From: JALHQU01 sp043745295
Lineage (GTDB): Bacteria > Planctomycetota > Planctomycetia > Gemmatales > Gemmataceae
Direction of reading: 5' to 3'
Assembly (NCBI GenBank): GCA_043745295.1
Contig: JAYTTN010000138.1
Location: forward strand, 1 to 30,498
Length of the DNA: 30,498 nucleotides
This document shows, piece by piece, positions 23,208-30,498 of this stretch (position 1 is its first letter; each line of letters opens with the position of its first letter). Position numbers and translations under genes: made by a program. The notes under the pieces were generated by a model. The model was not told where the DNA came from, did not search any database, and worked only from the letters and a program-made list of their open reading frames with translations.

Positions 23208-24402
23208 GCGAATGAGTGGTCCCCACCCGCTCCGTGCCGGCGGCGGCGAACGCGGCGACGGCCCGCTCGATCTGCTCCGGGGTGTGCGCCGCCGACACTT
23301 GCAACCGGATGCGGGCCTGACCGCTCGGCACCACCGGGTAGCTGAACGCGACGACGTAAATCCCCTTCGCCAGCAGCGATTCGGCCATCTTCACCGCCAC
23401 CGCCGCGTCGCCGAACATGACCGGCAGGATCGGCGTCGGCCCCGGCTTCACGGTGAACCCGGCGGCCTCCAACCCCTGCCGCATCCGCGCCGTGTTCGTG
23501 CGAAGGCGGTCCCGCAGGTCGGCACTAGTGTCGATCAGTACCAGCGCCTTCATGCCGGCCGCGACCAGGCTCGGCGGCACGCTGTTGCTGAACAGGTACG
23601 GCCGGCTACGGTTCCGTAGCCAGTCCACCACCTCGGCCTTCGCCGCCGTGAACCCGCCACTCGCCCCGCCGAGCGTCTTGCCGAGCGTGCCGGTGATGAT
23701 GTCGATGCGGTCCAGCACGCCGAGTTCCTCCGCCGCGCCCCGGCCGGTCTTGCCGAGGTGCCCGGTGGCGTGGCAGTCGTCGATGCCCACCAGCGCGCCG
23801 TACTCGTCGGCCAGCGCGCAGATGTCCGGCAGCTTCGCCAGGTCGCCGTCCATGCTGAACACGCTGTCGGTGAAGATCAGTTTGAACCGGCAGTCCTTCG
23901 CCTCCTCCAGCTTGGCCTTCAGGTCGGCCATGTCGCTGTGCTTGTACCGGAACCGCTGCGCCTTGCACAGCCGCACGCCGTCGATGATGCTGGCGTGGTT
24001 GAGTTCGTCGGACAGCACCGCGTCCTGGTCGCCCAGCAGCGGCTCGAACAGCCCGCCGTTGGCGTCGAAGCACGAGATGTACAGGATGCTGTCCTGCTTG
24101 CCGAAGAACTCGGCGATCCGCCGTTCGCCCTGCTTGTGGATGTCCTGGGTGCCGCAGATGAACCGCACGCTGGACAGTCCGTAGCCCCACTCCTTCAGCC
24201 CGTCGGCGGCGGCCTGCACGACGGCCGGGTGGTTGGCGAGGCCGAGGTAGTTGTTCGCGCAGAAGTTGACCACCGGCTGGCCGCCGACGGTGATGTCGGA
24301 CAGTTGCCGGGATTCGATCCGCCGCTCCCGCTTGTAGAGGCCCTGCGTTTTCAGGGCTTCCAGTTGGGTGCGGAGGTGGGCGACGAGGGACGTATCGGGC
24401 AT
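23023..24402 (-). CDS. kbl: 2-amino-3-ketobutyrate CoA ligase (glycine C-acetyltransferase), C-terminally extended
   Basis: A PLP-dependent alpha-oxoamine synthase that with CoA converts 2-amino-3-oxobutanoate to glycine and acetyl-CoA, the second step of threonine breakdown after Tdh. The start MPDTSLVAHL at 24402 matches the family N-terminus. Diagnostic motifs are NFCANNYLGLANHP, DELNHASIIDG (His136), DDCHATGHLG (Asp208/His211) and TGTLGKTLGGASGG with PLP lysine 242. Normal homology ends near residue 394 (IERAVAAFAAAG), about the usual ~398-residue length. The frame continues for ~65 residues of Arg/Ser/Gly-rich sequence antisense to the neighbouring gene, for 459 in all. No tdh is nearby, so paralogous alpha-oxoamine synthases cannot be fully excluded. 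The divergent promoter region 24403-24505 has an AT-rich TGTATAT at 24444-24450. Confidence 0.9.
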   Translation of the reverse strand: MPDTSLVAHLRTQLEALKTQGLYKRERRIESRQLSDITVGGQPVVNFCANNYLGLANHPAVVQAAADGLKEWGYGLSSVRFICGTQDIHKQGERRIAEFFGKQDSILYISCFDANGGLFEPLLGDQDAVLSDELNHASIIDGVRLCKAQRFRYKHSDMADLKAKLEEAKDCRFKLIFTDSVFSMDGDLAKLPDICALADEYGALVGIDDCHATGHLGKTGRGAAEELGVLDRIDIITGTLGKTLGGASGGFTAAKAEVVDWLRNRSRPYLFSNSVPPSLVAAGMKALVLIDTSADLRDRLRTNTARMRQGLEAAGFTVKPGPTPILPVMFGDAAVAVKMAESLLAKGIYVVAFSYPVVPSGQARIRLQVSAAHTPEQIERAVAAFAAAGTERVGTTHSLTPPWTSSGSCPRPSSGGSRCRARSAGGSPAGRRSRTSGSGRRSRTRRCSGGTRRPAASPG

Positions 24403-24505
24403 GGGTGCGGGTGGCTCGGAGGACGCGGGCGACGGACGGTGTTTGTATATGGCCGGAGCGGGTTTTCGCTTCCGGACTGCCCGACCGCGCGGTACACCTC
24501 TCGAC

Positions 24506-26089
24506 ATGAACACGCCACGCACCTACGCCAAAAGCCCCGAACTGGAAGCGGCCGTCATCGCCGACCCGGAACGTGACCTGCCGCGGTTGGTGTACGCCGA
24601 CTGGCTGGACGAACACGACGACCCGCACCGCGCCGCCTTCATCCGCGCCCAGTGCGCCCTGTGGGACAAGAACCCCGCCGACGAGGACTACCCCGACTGG
24701 GTGGAGGCCCAGACAGAGTCGAAGTCTTGCCTGCGTGATCGATTCGATTTGGAACCGGACTGTCCCGACGCAGGCTTTTTCTTCGGCCACGCTTCCGAGT
24801 CGGCCGGACTCGAGGACGGACCCGAATGCGGATTCCATCGGGGTTTCCCCAGTTTCGTGAGACCTTCCAGCGGTGGGGAGGACGAGACAGCTCTCGGCCG
24901 ATTCACTGCCTCGTTGCCGGAGTTATTCCGCCGAACTCCGATCCGTGGAATTCGGCTCTATCACACACTTTGGGCCGCTTCGCGCCTGCTTTTCTCTTCC
25001 CCCGACGTGAGGGGGTTATCCGCCATCGATGCGGACACGACCACGACGTCCGACAACTCGCACCCGCCGATCCAGTCACTCGTCGGGTCGGCGGCACTGC
25101 CAAGCTTGTGCTGGCTGCGCCTCTCGACGATCAGTACGCAAGCCGACGCGCGCGCGCTGGCAAGCGCCGACCTGCCGTCCCTGGTCCGGTTCGAACCGAC
25201 CGGTCTGGCCAGGGCTTCGGCGGTACTCATCGACGAGCTGGTTTCCGCGGCATGGTTCGGTCAGGTCCGCCGATTCGAATCGGTGTTCGGTGACGAAGGG
25301 GCGGCTCGGGTCGCGGTCAAGGCACTCGCCCGGCAGGCCTCACTTCACACGCTTGTGACTCGGCCGACCGATGCACTTTTCTCAGTGCTTCCGAGTAGCG
25401 GACCGTTTCGCGCGTTGGGCCGATTGCAGTTACGAAAAGGGGCAGCGGGGAATAGAAATTGGAGTCTCCTCGCGCGTGCAAGCTTCCCTAATCTCGTCGT
25501 TTTTCAATCTCAGGCCGAGATGACGGACGACGACTTCATGGGACTCGCGACGGCAGACTGGTTGGCTCGACTCCGAGTGCTTTCCCTGGCCGGTCCACTC
25601 GGGGACAGGTCGGTCGAAGCAATGGCCGCACTACCGATAGCGGATTCGTTGAGCAACCTCGAATTCACCGACGCGAGGTTCGGCTCGAAGTCGTGGCGAA
25701 CTATCGCCACTCGCTTCCCTCGGCTAACAGGCCTCGCTGTGCGAGGTGGTGGGCCGGACGATTTGCCATCGGATATAGCGCGAGACTTCGTTGAAACATT
25801 TTCGGCCACCGGTCTCCGTCGGCTGTCCTTGAAGCCTTGTCGAATCGACGACTCGGTTGCGGCTGCACTTTCGAAAAACGCCATGTTCGCCAGCCTGCGC
25901 GTTCTCGAACTCGAAGACACTCGACTCGGTGCTAAGGGCATCAAGGCCATTCTGACTTCTCCTCACCTCCAAAATTTGCGAAGTCTGGACTTGACCACCA
26001 GCGAAAAGAATCGCAAGCGGATGATGGCGGCCGCTGGAGACATTTTGAAAGACCCCGGCGTCATGCCGCACTTGGTGGGGTGGCGGTGA
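24506..26089 (+). CDS. TIGR02996-domain protein with leucine-rich repeats
   Basis: The start at 24506 (MNTPRTYAKSPELEAAV) places the TIGR02996 domain at the N-terminus as usual: ADPERDLPRLVYADWLDEHDDPHRAAFIRAQCAL at residues ~19-52. This domain is greatly expanded in Gemmata-type planctomycetes and typically precedes repeat regions. The remaining ~400 residues of the 527 contain irregular leucine-rich repeats (LRVLSLAGPLGDRSVEAMAAL, LRRLSLKPCRIDDSVAAALS, LRVLELEDTRLGAKGIKAIL, LRSLDLTTS). It is a presumed cytoplasmic protein-interaction scaffold of unknown target. From about 24720 the gene is visibly less G+C-rich than its neighbours, with more A/T third positions. Its end overlaps the convergent gene by 29 bases. 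Confidence 0.88.
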   Translation: MNTPRTYAKSPELEAAVIADPERDLPRLVYADWLDEHDDPHRAAFIRAQCALWDKNPADEDYPDWVEAQTESKSCLRDRFDLEPDCPDAGFFFGHASESAGLEDGPECGFHRGFPSFVRPSSGGEDETALGRFTASLPELFRRTPIRGIRLYHTLWAASRLLFSSPDVRGLSAIDADTTTTSDNSHPPIQSLVGSAALPSLCWLRLSTISTQADARALASADLPSLVRFEPTGLARASAVLIDELVSAAWFGQVRRFESVFGDEGAARVAVKALARQASLHTLVTRPTDALFSVLPSSGPFRALGRLQLRKGAAGNRNWSLLARASFPNLVVFQSQAEMTDDDFMGLATADWLARLRVLSLAGPLGDRSVEAMAALPIADSLSNLEFTDARFGSKSWRTIATRFPRLTGLAVRGGGPDDLPSDIARDFVETFSATGLRRLSLKPCRIDDSVAAALSKNAMFASLRVLELEDTRLGAKGIKAILTSPHLQNLRSLDLTTSEKNRKRMMAAAGDILKDPGVMPHLVGWR

Positions 26090-26666
26090 AAGCTTCACCC
26101 CGCTTCAATCTGGCCAACCTTCTCACGACGTAACCGATGATGACTGCGTGGATGGCGATGGCCCCCGCCAAGCCCGCCGCGTGCGGCCAGAAGCCGCCAC
26201 CCGCTCCGGTCTCGTACACGCACCAGCCGCCGACGGGCAGGAACAGCACCACCGCCGTCACTAGGCCGGGGTTGTACTCCCGCTTGGCGACGCCGGGACC
26301 GATGTGCGCGAGGGCGTTCACCAGCGGCAGATACCCCGCGACCAACCCGGCCGACGGCGCGACCAGCCACGCCAGATACAGCGCCAGCACATCCACCGCC
26401 CAGACGCCGAGCGAGTTGATCCAGAACGTGGCCCCCGGCGTCAGCGCCTCGCGGCCGCCGCCGAGGGTGGCGTTGACGTACCGCCGGAAGCGGTCGCCGG
26501 CGTGTTCCTCGTACTGGTGCAGCATGTAGATCGGCAGTTGCGCGAACACTAGCGCCACCGCCGTCCCGGCGATGAACGCGACCGGCGGCAGCACCGCGAG
26601 CAGCACCACCCCGGCGAACAGCGCCGCCGTCGGCCACTGCCACTCGCGCACGAGCCACGTCCACAT
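26061..26666 (-). CDS. HXXEE-domain membrane protein
   Basis: The start MWTWLVREWQW at 26666 has CGGAG about 9 bases upstream; the frame reaches 26708 but the extra residues look non-coding. The 201-residue protein has several hydrophobic segments and the signature of the HXXEE family: LHQYEEH in the second helix region, then a conserved INSLGVWAVDVLALYLA helix and HIGPGVAKREYNPGLVTAVVLFLP. The family is a widespread small integral-membrane group of unknown function; the conserved His and Glu residues suggest metal or substrate binding within the membrane (inference). Its 3' end overlaps the convergent LRR gene by 29 bases. A divergent gene starts at 26840. Confidence 0.85.
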   Translation of the reverse strand: MWTWLVREWQWPTAALFAGVVLLAVLPPVAFIAGTAVALVFAQLPIYMLHQYEEHAGDRFRRYVNATLGGGREALTPGATFWINSLGVWAVDVLALYLAWLVAPSAGLVAGYLPLVNALAHIGPGVAKREYNPGLVTAVVLFLPVGGWCVYETGAGGGFWPHAAGLAGAIAIHAVIIGYVVRRLARLKRGEAFTATPPSAA

Positions 26667-26839
26667 GGGTCGGTCTCCGGTTCGGGCGGTCATTCCGGCC
26701 ACGACCATTCGTACTTCGCCGTTTTGGGGTCGGCCGGGATTCCGTCCAAATGGGCGAAGGAAAGCGACTCGCCCCGCGTGGCGGAAGCCCGAAGGGGTTT
26801 CGCTATCATGACCGCAATCCCACCCGCCGAAGGCCCATC

Positions 26840-28006
26840 ATGGATAGCGACACCCCGTCCCTCGACCCGGCCGCGTTCGACCGCCTCCGCGCCGCCCTCG
26901 CCGCCGACGGGCCGGCGGCGGCCGCCGACAAACTGGCCGACGAGCTGCGCGAGGCCGGCGATTTCCAGGGCCTCTTCTACGCGCTGCTGCTGAAAGCGCG
27001 GGTGGCGCTCGGCGTCTCGCCGTTCCCCACCGGCCCGGCCAGCGAGCTGCCCGCCGACGCCCACGACCGCTACGAACAGGCCATCCTCGACGCCGGCCGG
27101 CACGTCGGCGGGCTGCTCATCGCGCGCGGCGACCTCGCCAAGGCGTGGGGCTTCTTCCGGCTGATCGGCGAGACGGAGCCGATGCGGGCGGCGCTGGACG
27201 CCTACGCGCCCGGCCCGGACGACGACACCTACGGCGTGGTCGAGATCGCCTGGCAGCACGGCGTCCACCCGAAGAAGGGGTTCGACCTGATCCTCGACCG
27301 GCACGGCGTCTGCTCGGCCATCACGATGGTCGGGTCGGCCGACCTGAGCCAGCGGCCGGAGGTGCGGGACTACTGCGTCAAGCGGCTGGTCGTGGCCCTG
27401 CACGAGCAACTCCGCGAGCGGCTACTCGGCGACCTGCGACACCGGGGTGTCACCGTTTCGGAAGCGGCGACCGTCGCCGAACTGATCGCCCGCGACGAGT
27501 TGTTCGCCGACGACATGTACCACATCGACACGTCGCACCTGAACTCGGTGGTGCAGTTCGCCGGGCAGTTGCCGCCGTGCGACGAACTGACGCGGGCCGT
27601 CCAACTGAGCGAGTACGGCGAGCGGCTGTCGCCGACCCTGCGCGGGGACGCCGCGCCGCCGTTCGAGAACACCTACGCCGACTACACGCCGTACTTGAAG
27701 CTGCTGGCCGGCCTCGACGTGGACGCCGGGCTGAAGCACTTCCACGCGAAGTTGCCGGCGGCGGCCGAAATCGGCGACACCTACCCGGCCGAGATGCTGG
27801 TGAACCTGTACCTCCGGCTGGACCGTCTGCCGGACGCGGTGGCGGTGGCGAAGGCGCACCTGACGAAGACCGCCGGCCAGGAACTGTCGTGCCCGCCGCT
27901 CGTGGAATTGGCCCGCCGCGCGGCGGACTACGCCGCCCTCGCGGACGCGGCGAAGGCGAACGCCGACCCGGTGAACTACCTCGCCGGGCTGATCGCCGCC
28001 CGGTGA
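26840..28006 (+). CDS. Helical-repeat hypothetical protein
   Basis: The ATG at 26840 is preceded by GAAGG; a possible -10 (TATCAT) lies at 26804-26809. The 388-residue product has no signal or membrane segment. It is largely helical with TPR-like stretches near the N-terminus (GDFQGLFYALLLKARVALG, AHDRYEQAILDAGRHVGGLLIARGDLAKAWGFFRLIG) and at the C-terminus (YPAEMLVNLYLRLDRLPDAVAVAKAHL). A central part contains DELFADDMYHIDTSHLNSVVQF, which looks like a specific conserved motif. I recognise no characterised family. It ends at the inverted repeat that separates it from purD. Confidence 0.75.
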   Translation: MDSDTPSLDPAAFDRLRAALAADGPAAAADKLADELREAGDFQGLFYALLLKARVALGVSPFPTGPASELPADAHDRYEQAILDAGRHVGGLLIARGDLAKAWGFFRLIGETEPMRAALDAYAPGPDDDTYGVVEIAWQHGVHPKKGFDLILDRHGVCSAITMVGSADLSQRPEVRDYCVKRLVVALHEQLRERLLGDLRHRGVTVSEAATVAELIARDELFADDMYHIDTSHLNSVVQFAGQLPPCDELTRAVQLSEYGERLSPTLRGDAAPPFENTYADYTPYLKLLAGLDVDAGLKHFHAKLPAAAEIGDTYPAEMLVNLYLRLDRLPDAVAVAKAHLTKTAGQELSCPPLVELARRAADYAALADAAKANADPVNYLAGLIAAR

Positions 28007-28015
28007 CGCGGCTTT

Positions 28016-28152
28016 CTTGTTAGCCCGCCGCGCCAGCAAGGGCCGTGAGGTTTTGCGGGGCAATTCCGCAGGGTTGCCAGCCACGGCGGTTTGGCCCTTG
28101 CTGGCGCGGCGGGCTAACAAGACAGGGCAACAGTTCAATCGGATTCGGATCA
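28016..28152. repeat. Inverted repeat between convergent genes plus purD stop flank
   Basis: Perfect 29-base arms 28016-28044 and 28093-28121 (core TAGCCCGCCGCGCCAGCAAG) enclose a 48-base spacer. The adjoining 28122-28152, read on the minus strand, starts with the purD TGA and continues CCGAATCCGATTGAACTG, matching 12743-12803. The element fills the 143-base gap between the stops at 28006 and 28152. It could act as a bidirectional terminator through its hairpin, although no U-tract follows. Confidence 0.85.
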
Positions 28153-29460
28153 CCCCTTCCGCTTCAGCGCCTTGTCGGCGATGTCGGTGCGGAAGTGGGC
28201 ACCGGTGAACGAGAGCAACTTCACCGCCTCGTAGGCACGGGCCTTGGCCGCCGCCAGGTCGTCGCCCAGCGCGGTGACGGCCAGCACCCGCCCGCCGGCG
28301 GTGACAACCCGGCCGTTGGCCACGTCGGTGCCGGCGTGGAACACCTTCACGTCCGGCAGCTTCGCGGCGTCCTCCAGCCCGTTGATCGGCTTGCCCGTCT
28401 CGTACTTGCCGGGATACCCGCCGGAACACATCACCACGCACACCGCCGGCCGGTCGTCCCACTGCACGGCGTCTTCGGGCAAGTCCTGAAGGGTTTCCGT
28501 CGCCACCGCTTCCAGCAGCGTGAGCAAGTCCGACTTCAGCCGCATGAGGATGACCTGCGTCTCCGGGTCGCCGAACCGGCAGTTGTATTCCAGCACCTTC
28601 GGCCCCTGGTTGGTCAGCATCAGGCCGGCGAACAGCACCCCCTGGAAGGGGAACCGTTCGCCCTTGTAGCCGCGCTTCATGGCGTGGACGATGGGCACGA
28701 ACACGTCGCGCTCGGCCAGCTTCATCAGCTCCGGGGTGCCGGCCGGCGTCGGGCAGTACGCGCCCATGCCGCCGGTGTTCGGCCCGGTGTCGCCGTCGTA
28801 GGCCGCCTTGTGGTCCTGTGCCGCCGGCAGCAGCAGCACCGTCCGCCCGGCCACCAGCCCGAGGATCGACACCTCTTCGCCGTCCAGCTTCTTCTCGACG
28901 ACGATCTGCTTGCCCACCTTCTGGCCGAACTCCTCCTTCACCATGATGCGGTCCACCGCCCGCCGCGCGTCCGGGCCGTCCCTGCACACGATGACGCCCT
29001 TGCCGGCGGCCAGCCCGTCGGCCTTCACCACCAGCGGGTGGTCGCGGCTGTCGATGTAGGTGCGGGCCGGTTCGGGGTGGTCGAAGACGCGGAACTCGGC
29101 GGTCGGCACGTCGGCGTGCCGCATGAGCGTCTTGGCGAACACCTTGCTGGCTTCGATCTGCGCGGCGGCCTGCGACGGGCCGAACACGCGGACGCCCCGG
29201 TCCCGCAGGAAATCGGACAGGCCGAGCGCCAGCGGTTCCTCGGGGCCGATGACGACGAAGCCGACGGACTCCTTCGCGCAGAAGCGGGCCATGCGGTCGA
29301 AGTCGGTGCCGTCGAACGGCACGTTCACCCCGTCGAGGGCGGTGCCGGCGTTGCCGGGCGCGCAGTAGATGGTGCCGGCCCGCGGCGACTGCCGCAGCTT
29401 CCACACGAGGGCGTGTTCCCGCCCGCCTTTGCCGACCACCAGGACGTTCGTTTTGCTCAT
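28150..29460 (-). CDS. purD: Phosphoribosylamine--glycine ligase (GAR synthetase)
   Basis: Catalyses ATP-dependent joining of glycine to 5-phosphoribosylamine, the second step of de novo purine synthesis, in the cytoplasm. The 436-residue length is typical of bacterial PurD. Key motifs include N-terminal NVLVVGKGGREHALVWKL, ATP-grasp elements LVVKADGLAAGKGV and GPNTGGMGAYCPTP, and the metal/ATP site EYNCRFGDPETQVIL. All are intact, so the enzyme should be functional. The ATG at 29460 gives the conserved N-terminus directly. It is not clustered with other pur genes here; the isomerase gene upstream on the same strand is 163 bases away, with nothing notable between. Confidence 0.97.
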   Translation of the reverse strand: MSKTNVLVVGKGGREHALVWKLRQSPRAGTIYCAPGNAGTALDGVNVPFDGTDFDRMARFCAKESVGFVVIGPEEPLALGLSDFLRDRGVRVFGPSQAAAQIEASKVFAKTLMRHADVPTAEFRVFDHPEPARTYIDSRDHPLVVKADGLAAGKGVIVCRDGPDARRAVDRIMVKEEFGQKVGKQIVVEKKLDGEEVSILGLVAGRTVLLLPAAQDHKAAYDGDTGPNTGGMGAYCPTPAGTPELMKLAERDVFVPIVHAMKRGYKGERFPFQGVLFAGLMLTNQGPKVLEYNCRFGDPETQVILMRLKSDLLTLLEAVATETLQDLPEDAVQWDDRPAVCVVMCSGGYPGKYETGKPINGLEDAAKLPDVKVFHAGTDVANGRVVTAGGRVLAVTALGDDLAAAKARAYEAVKLLSFTGAHFRTDIADKALKRKG

Positions 29461-29623
29461 GCGGCTATGGTACGAAGGCGCGGCGGGAGGTGGGCGGCGG
29501 AAGGGGTCAGGAACTCGGCCGTGGGACGTGGCGGACGCTGCCTTCCACGGCCTGGCAGACCCGCCGTCGGGAAACTGCCACCGAGATGGAAAGGCGCACC
29601 CGTGTCCCCGAACACCTGTTCCC

Positions 29624-30445
29624 TCAGCCCCGTGGAATGCCGGCGTCCCGCATCAGTTTATCGGTGGCGGTGTACGCCTCGGCCACCCACTCGCCGATCC
29701 GCTCCGGGTCCGGCGAGTATTCCAACTCGACGCTCATCGCGCCGAGGTCCAGCGCGGCGATCTCCCGCAAATACGGGCCGAAGTCCACTGCCCCCCGGCC
29801 GGGCGGCAGGTCGCCGTGGACCGTGCCGTCGCAGTCGCTGATGTGGACGTGGATCGCCTTGCCCGCCAGCCGCCGCAGCTCCTCCGGCTTCGACCCGGCC
29901 AGCGCCAGGTGCGAGATGTCGATGTTCGCCCGCACCGCCGGGTGCGCCACGTCGTCGAGGAACTGGACCATGTTCGGCACGTCGTTCAGCAGCGACAGCT
30001 TGAACGGTTCCAGTTCCAGAGCGATCTTCAGCCCCAGGTCGGCGGCGTAGTCGCCCAGCGCCTTCAGGTGCCGGACGCCGGTCGCCCACTGCTCGGCCGG
30101 CGGGATCACCTGCCGCTCCCAGATGTACTCGCCGAGGACGAGAAGCAGGTTTTCGGCGTCCAGTTCGTGGCAGAAGTCGAGGTACCGCCGGCACCGCTCG
30201 ACGTGGAACCGCTGCACGCTGGGGTTGAAGTCGATGAGGCCGGCGGCGACGCACGCCACCGACACCACCGGCAGCCCGGCCGCTTCGCACTCGGTGCGAA
30301 GCAGCCGGCGCTCCCGCGCGTCGATGTCGAGCGGGTCGGCGAAGATGTCGATGCTGTCGAAGCCGAGCTGCTTGGTCTGGCGGATGCCGTAGGCGGTGTC
30401 CCGCCCGGCCTGCGCCCACGCCGAGTTGATGAGGCCGAGTTTCAT
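29624..30445 (-). CDS. Sugar phosphate isomerase/epimerase-like TIM-barrel protein
   Basis: The 273-residue protein belongs to the xylose isomerase-like TIM-barrel superfamily (AP endonuclease family 2). It shows MKLGLINSAWAQ at strand 1, GFDSIDIFADPLD, LPVVSVACV, and the four usual metal-ligand positions: Glu146 (ALELEPF), Asp176 (NIDISHL), His199 or His201 (IHVHISDCDG) and Glu240 or Glu242 (SVELEYSP). Members isomerise or epimerise sugars and inositols, and planctomycetes carry many. The substrate cannot be told from sequence. No signal peptide, so it is cytoplasmic. The start ATG is 54 bases from the window edge, with a repeat motif in the leader region. Confidence 0.88.
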   Translation of the reverse strand: MKLGLINSAWAQAGRDTAYGIRQTKQLGFDSIDIFADPLDIDARERRLLRTECEAAGLPVVSVACVAAGLIDFNPSVQRFHVERCRRYLDFCHELDAENLLLVLGEYIWERQVIPPAEQWATGVRHLKALGDYAADLGLKIALELEPFKLSLLNDVPNMVQFLDDVAHPAVRANIDISHLALAGSKPEELRRLAGKAIHVHISDCDGTVHGDLPPGRGAVDFGPYLREIAALDLGAMSVELEYSPDPERIGEWVAEAYTATDKLMRDAGIPRG

Positions 30446-30462
30446 GACAGTGCCTTTTCTGG

Positions 30463-30480
30463 CGAGCCGCGACCGCGAGG
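30463..30480. repeat. Partial copy of the GAGCCGCGACCG repeat
   Basis: CGAGCCGCGACCGCGAGGGA near the window end resembles the arms at 829-847, 7017-7037 and 7088-7108. Whether it is an arm of a larger inverted repeat cannot be seen because the window stops at 30498. It lies just upstream of the isomerase gene start. Confidence 0.45.
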
Positions 30481-30498
30481 GAGACCTCGATCTCAGAT

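Overview
The window is very G+C-rich DNA with long open frames in several phases. The protein families point to a planctomycete of the Gemmataceae (Gemmata-like). The markers are a DUF1559 protein with a type IV pilin-like N-terminus next to a small carboxypeptidase-regulatory-like lipoprotein, a TIGR02996 domain protein with leucine-rich repeats, a PEP-CTERM protein, an ECF sigma factor with a membrane-anchored tail, an HDOD-Ser/Thr kinase fusion, WD40/HEAT and TPR proteins, and intergenic repeats that also read as short recurrent peptides. I place 23 protein genes and see no tRNA, rRNA, CRISPR array, transposase or integrase.

Layout. 1-2456: a membrane protein with a charge-striped tail (minus) and a predicted outer-membrane beta-barrel protein (plus), separated by a nested inverted repeat. 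2457-5161: an accessory-looking stretch with a promoter-like site and hairpins, two small membrane-associated hypotheticals, two copies of a dispersed repeat, a long hairpin, then a SUKH-4-like immunity protein gene followed 2 bases later by a HEAT-like protein gene. 5235-6788: the lipoprotein and DUF1559 pair (minus). 6953-7158: a hairpin-ended repeat element. 7241-15348: four plus-strand genes (TPR protein, WD40/HEAT protein, PEP-CTERM protein, glycosyl-hydrolase-like secreted protein). 15389-19447: a beta-lactamase-family serine hydrolase with tandem N-terminal repeats, and the HDOD-kinase fusion (minus). 19704-21731: a DUF971 protein and the ECF sigma factor, convergent around a long hairpin. 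21875-22045: a second copy of the 6953-7158 element type. 22320-24402: a polytopic membrane protein and kbl (2-amino-3-ketobutyrate CoA ligase), converging with a 185-base antisense overlap. 24506-30445: TIGR02996-LRR protein, HXXEE membrane protein, a helical hypothetical, purD, and a sugar phosphate isomerase/epimerase-like protein.

The genes do not form one pathway. Housekeeping metabolism (kbl, purD, isomerase) is mixed with cell-envelope and signalling proteins that are expanded in planctomycetes. The structure that ordinary gene annotation does not explain lies between genes: at least six families of inverted or dispersed repeats, several placed directly after stop codons or between convergent genes. 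The best example is a ~55-base sequence that begins at the stop codon of two unrelated genes 15 kb apart. I could not demonstrate a complete new defence or mobile system. The nearest candidate is the orphan SUKH/HEAT gene pair. Family assignments come from motif recognition by eye, without database searches.
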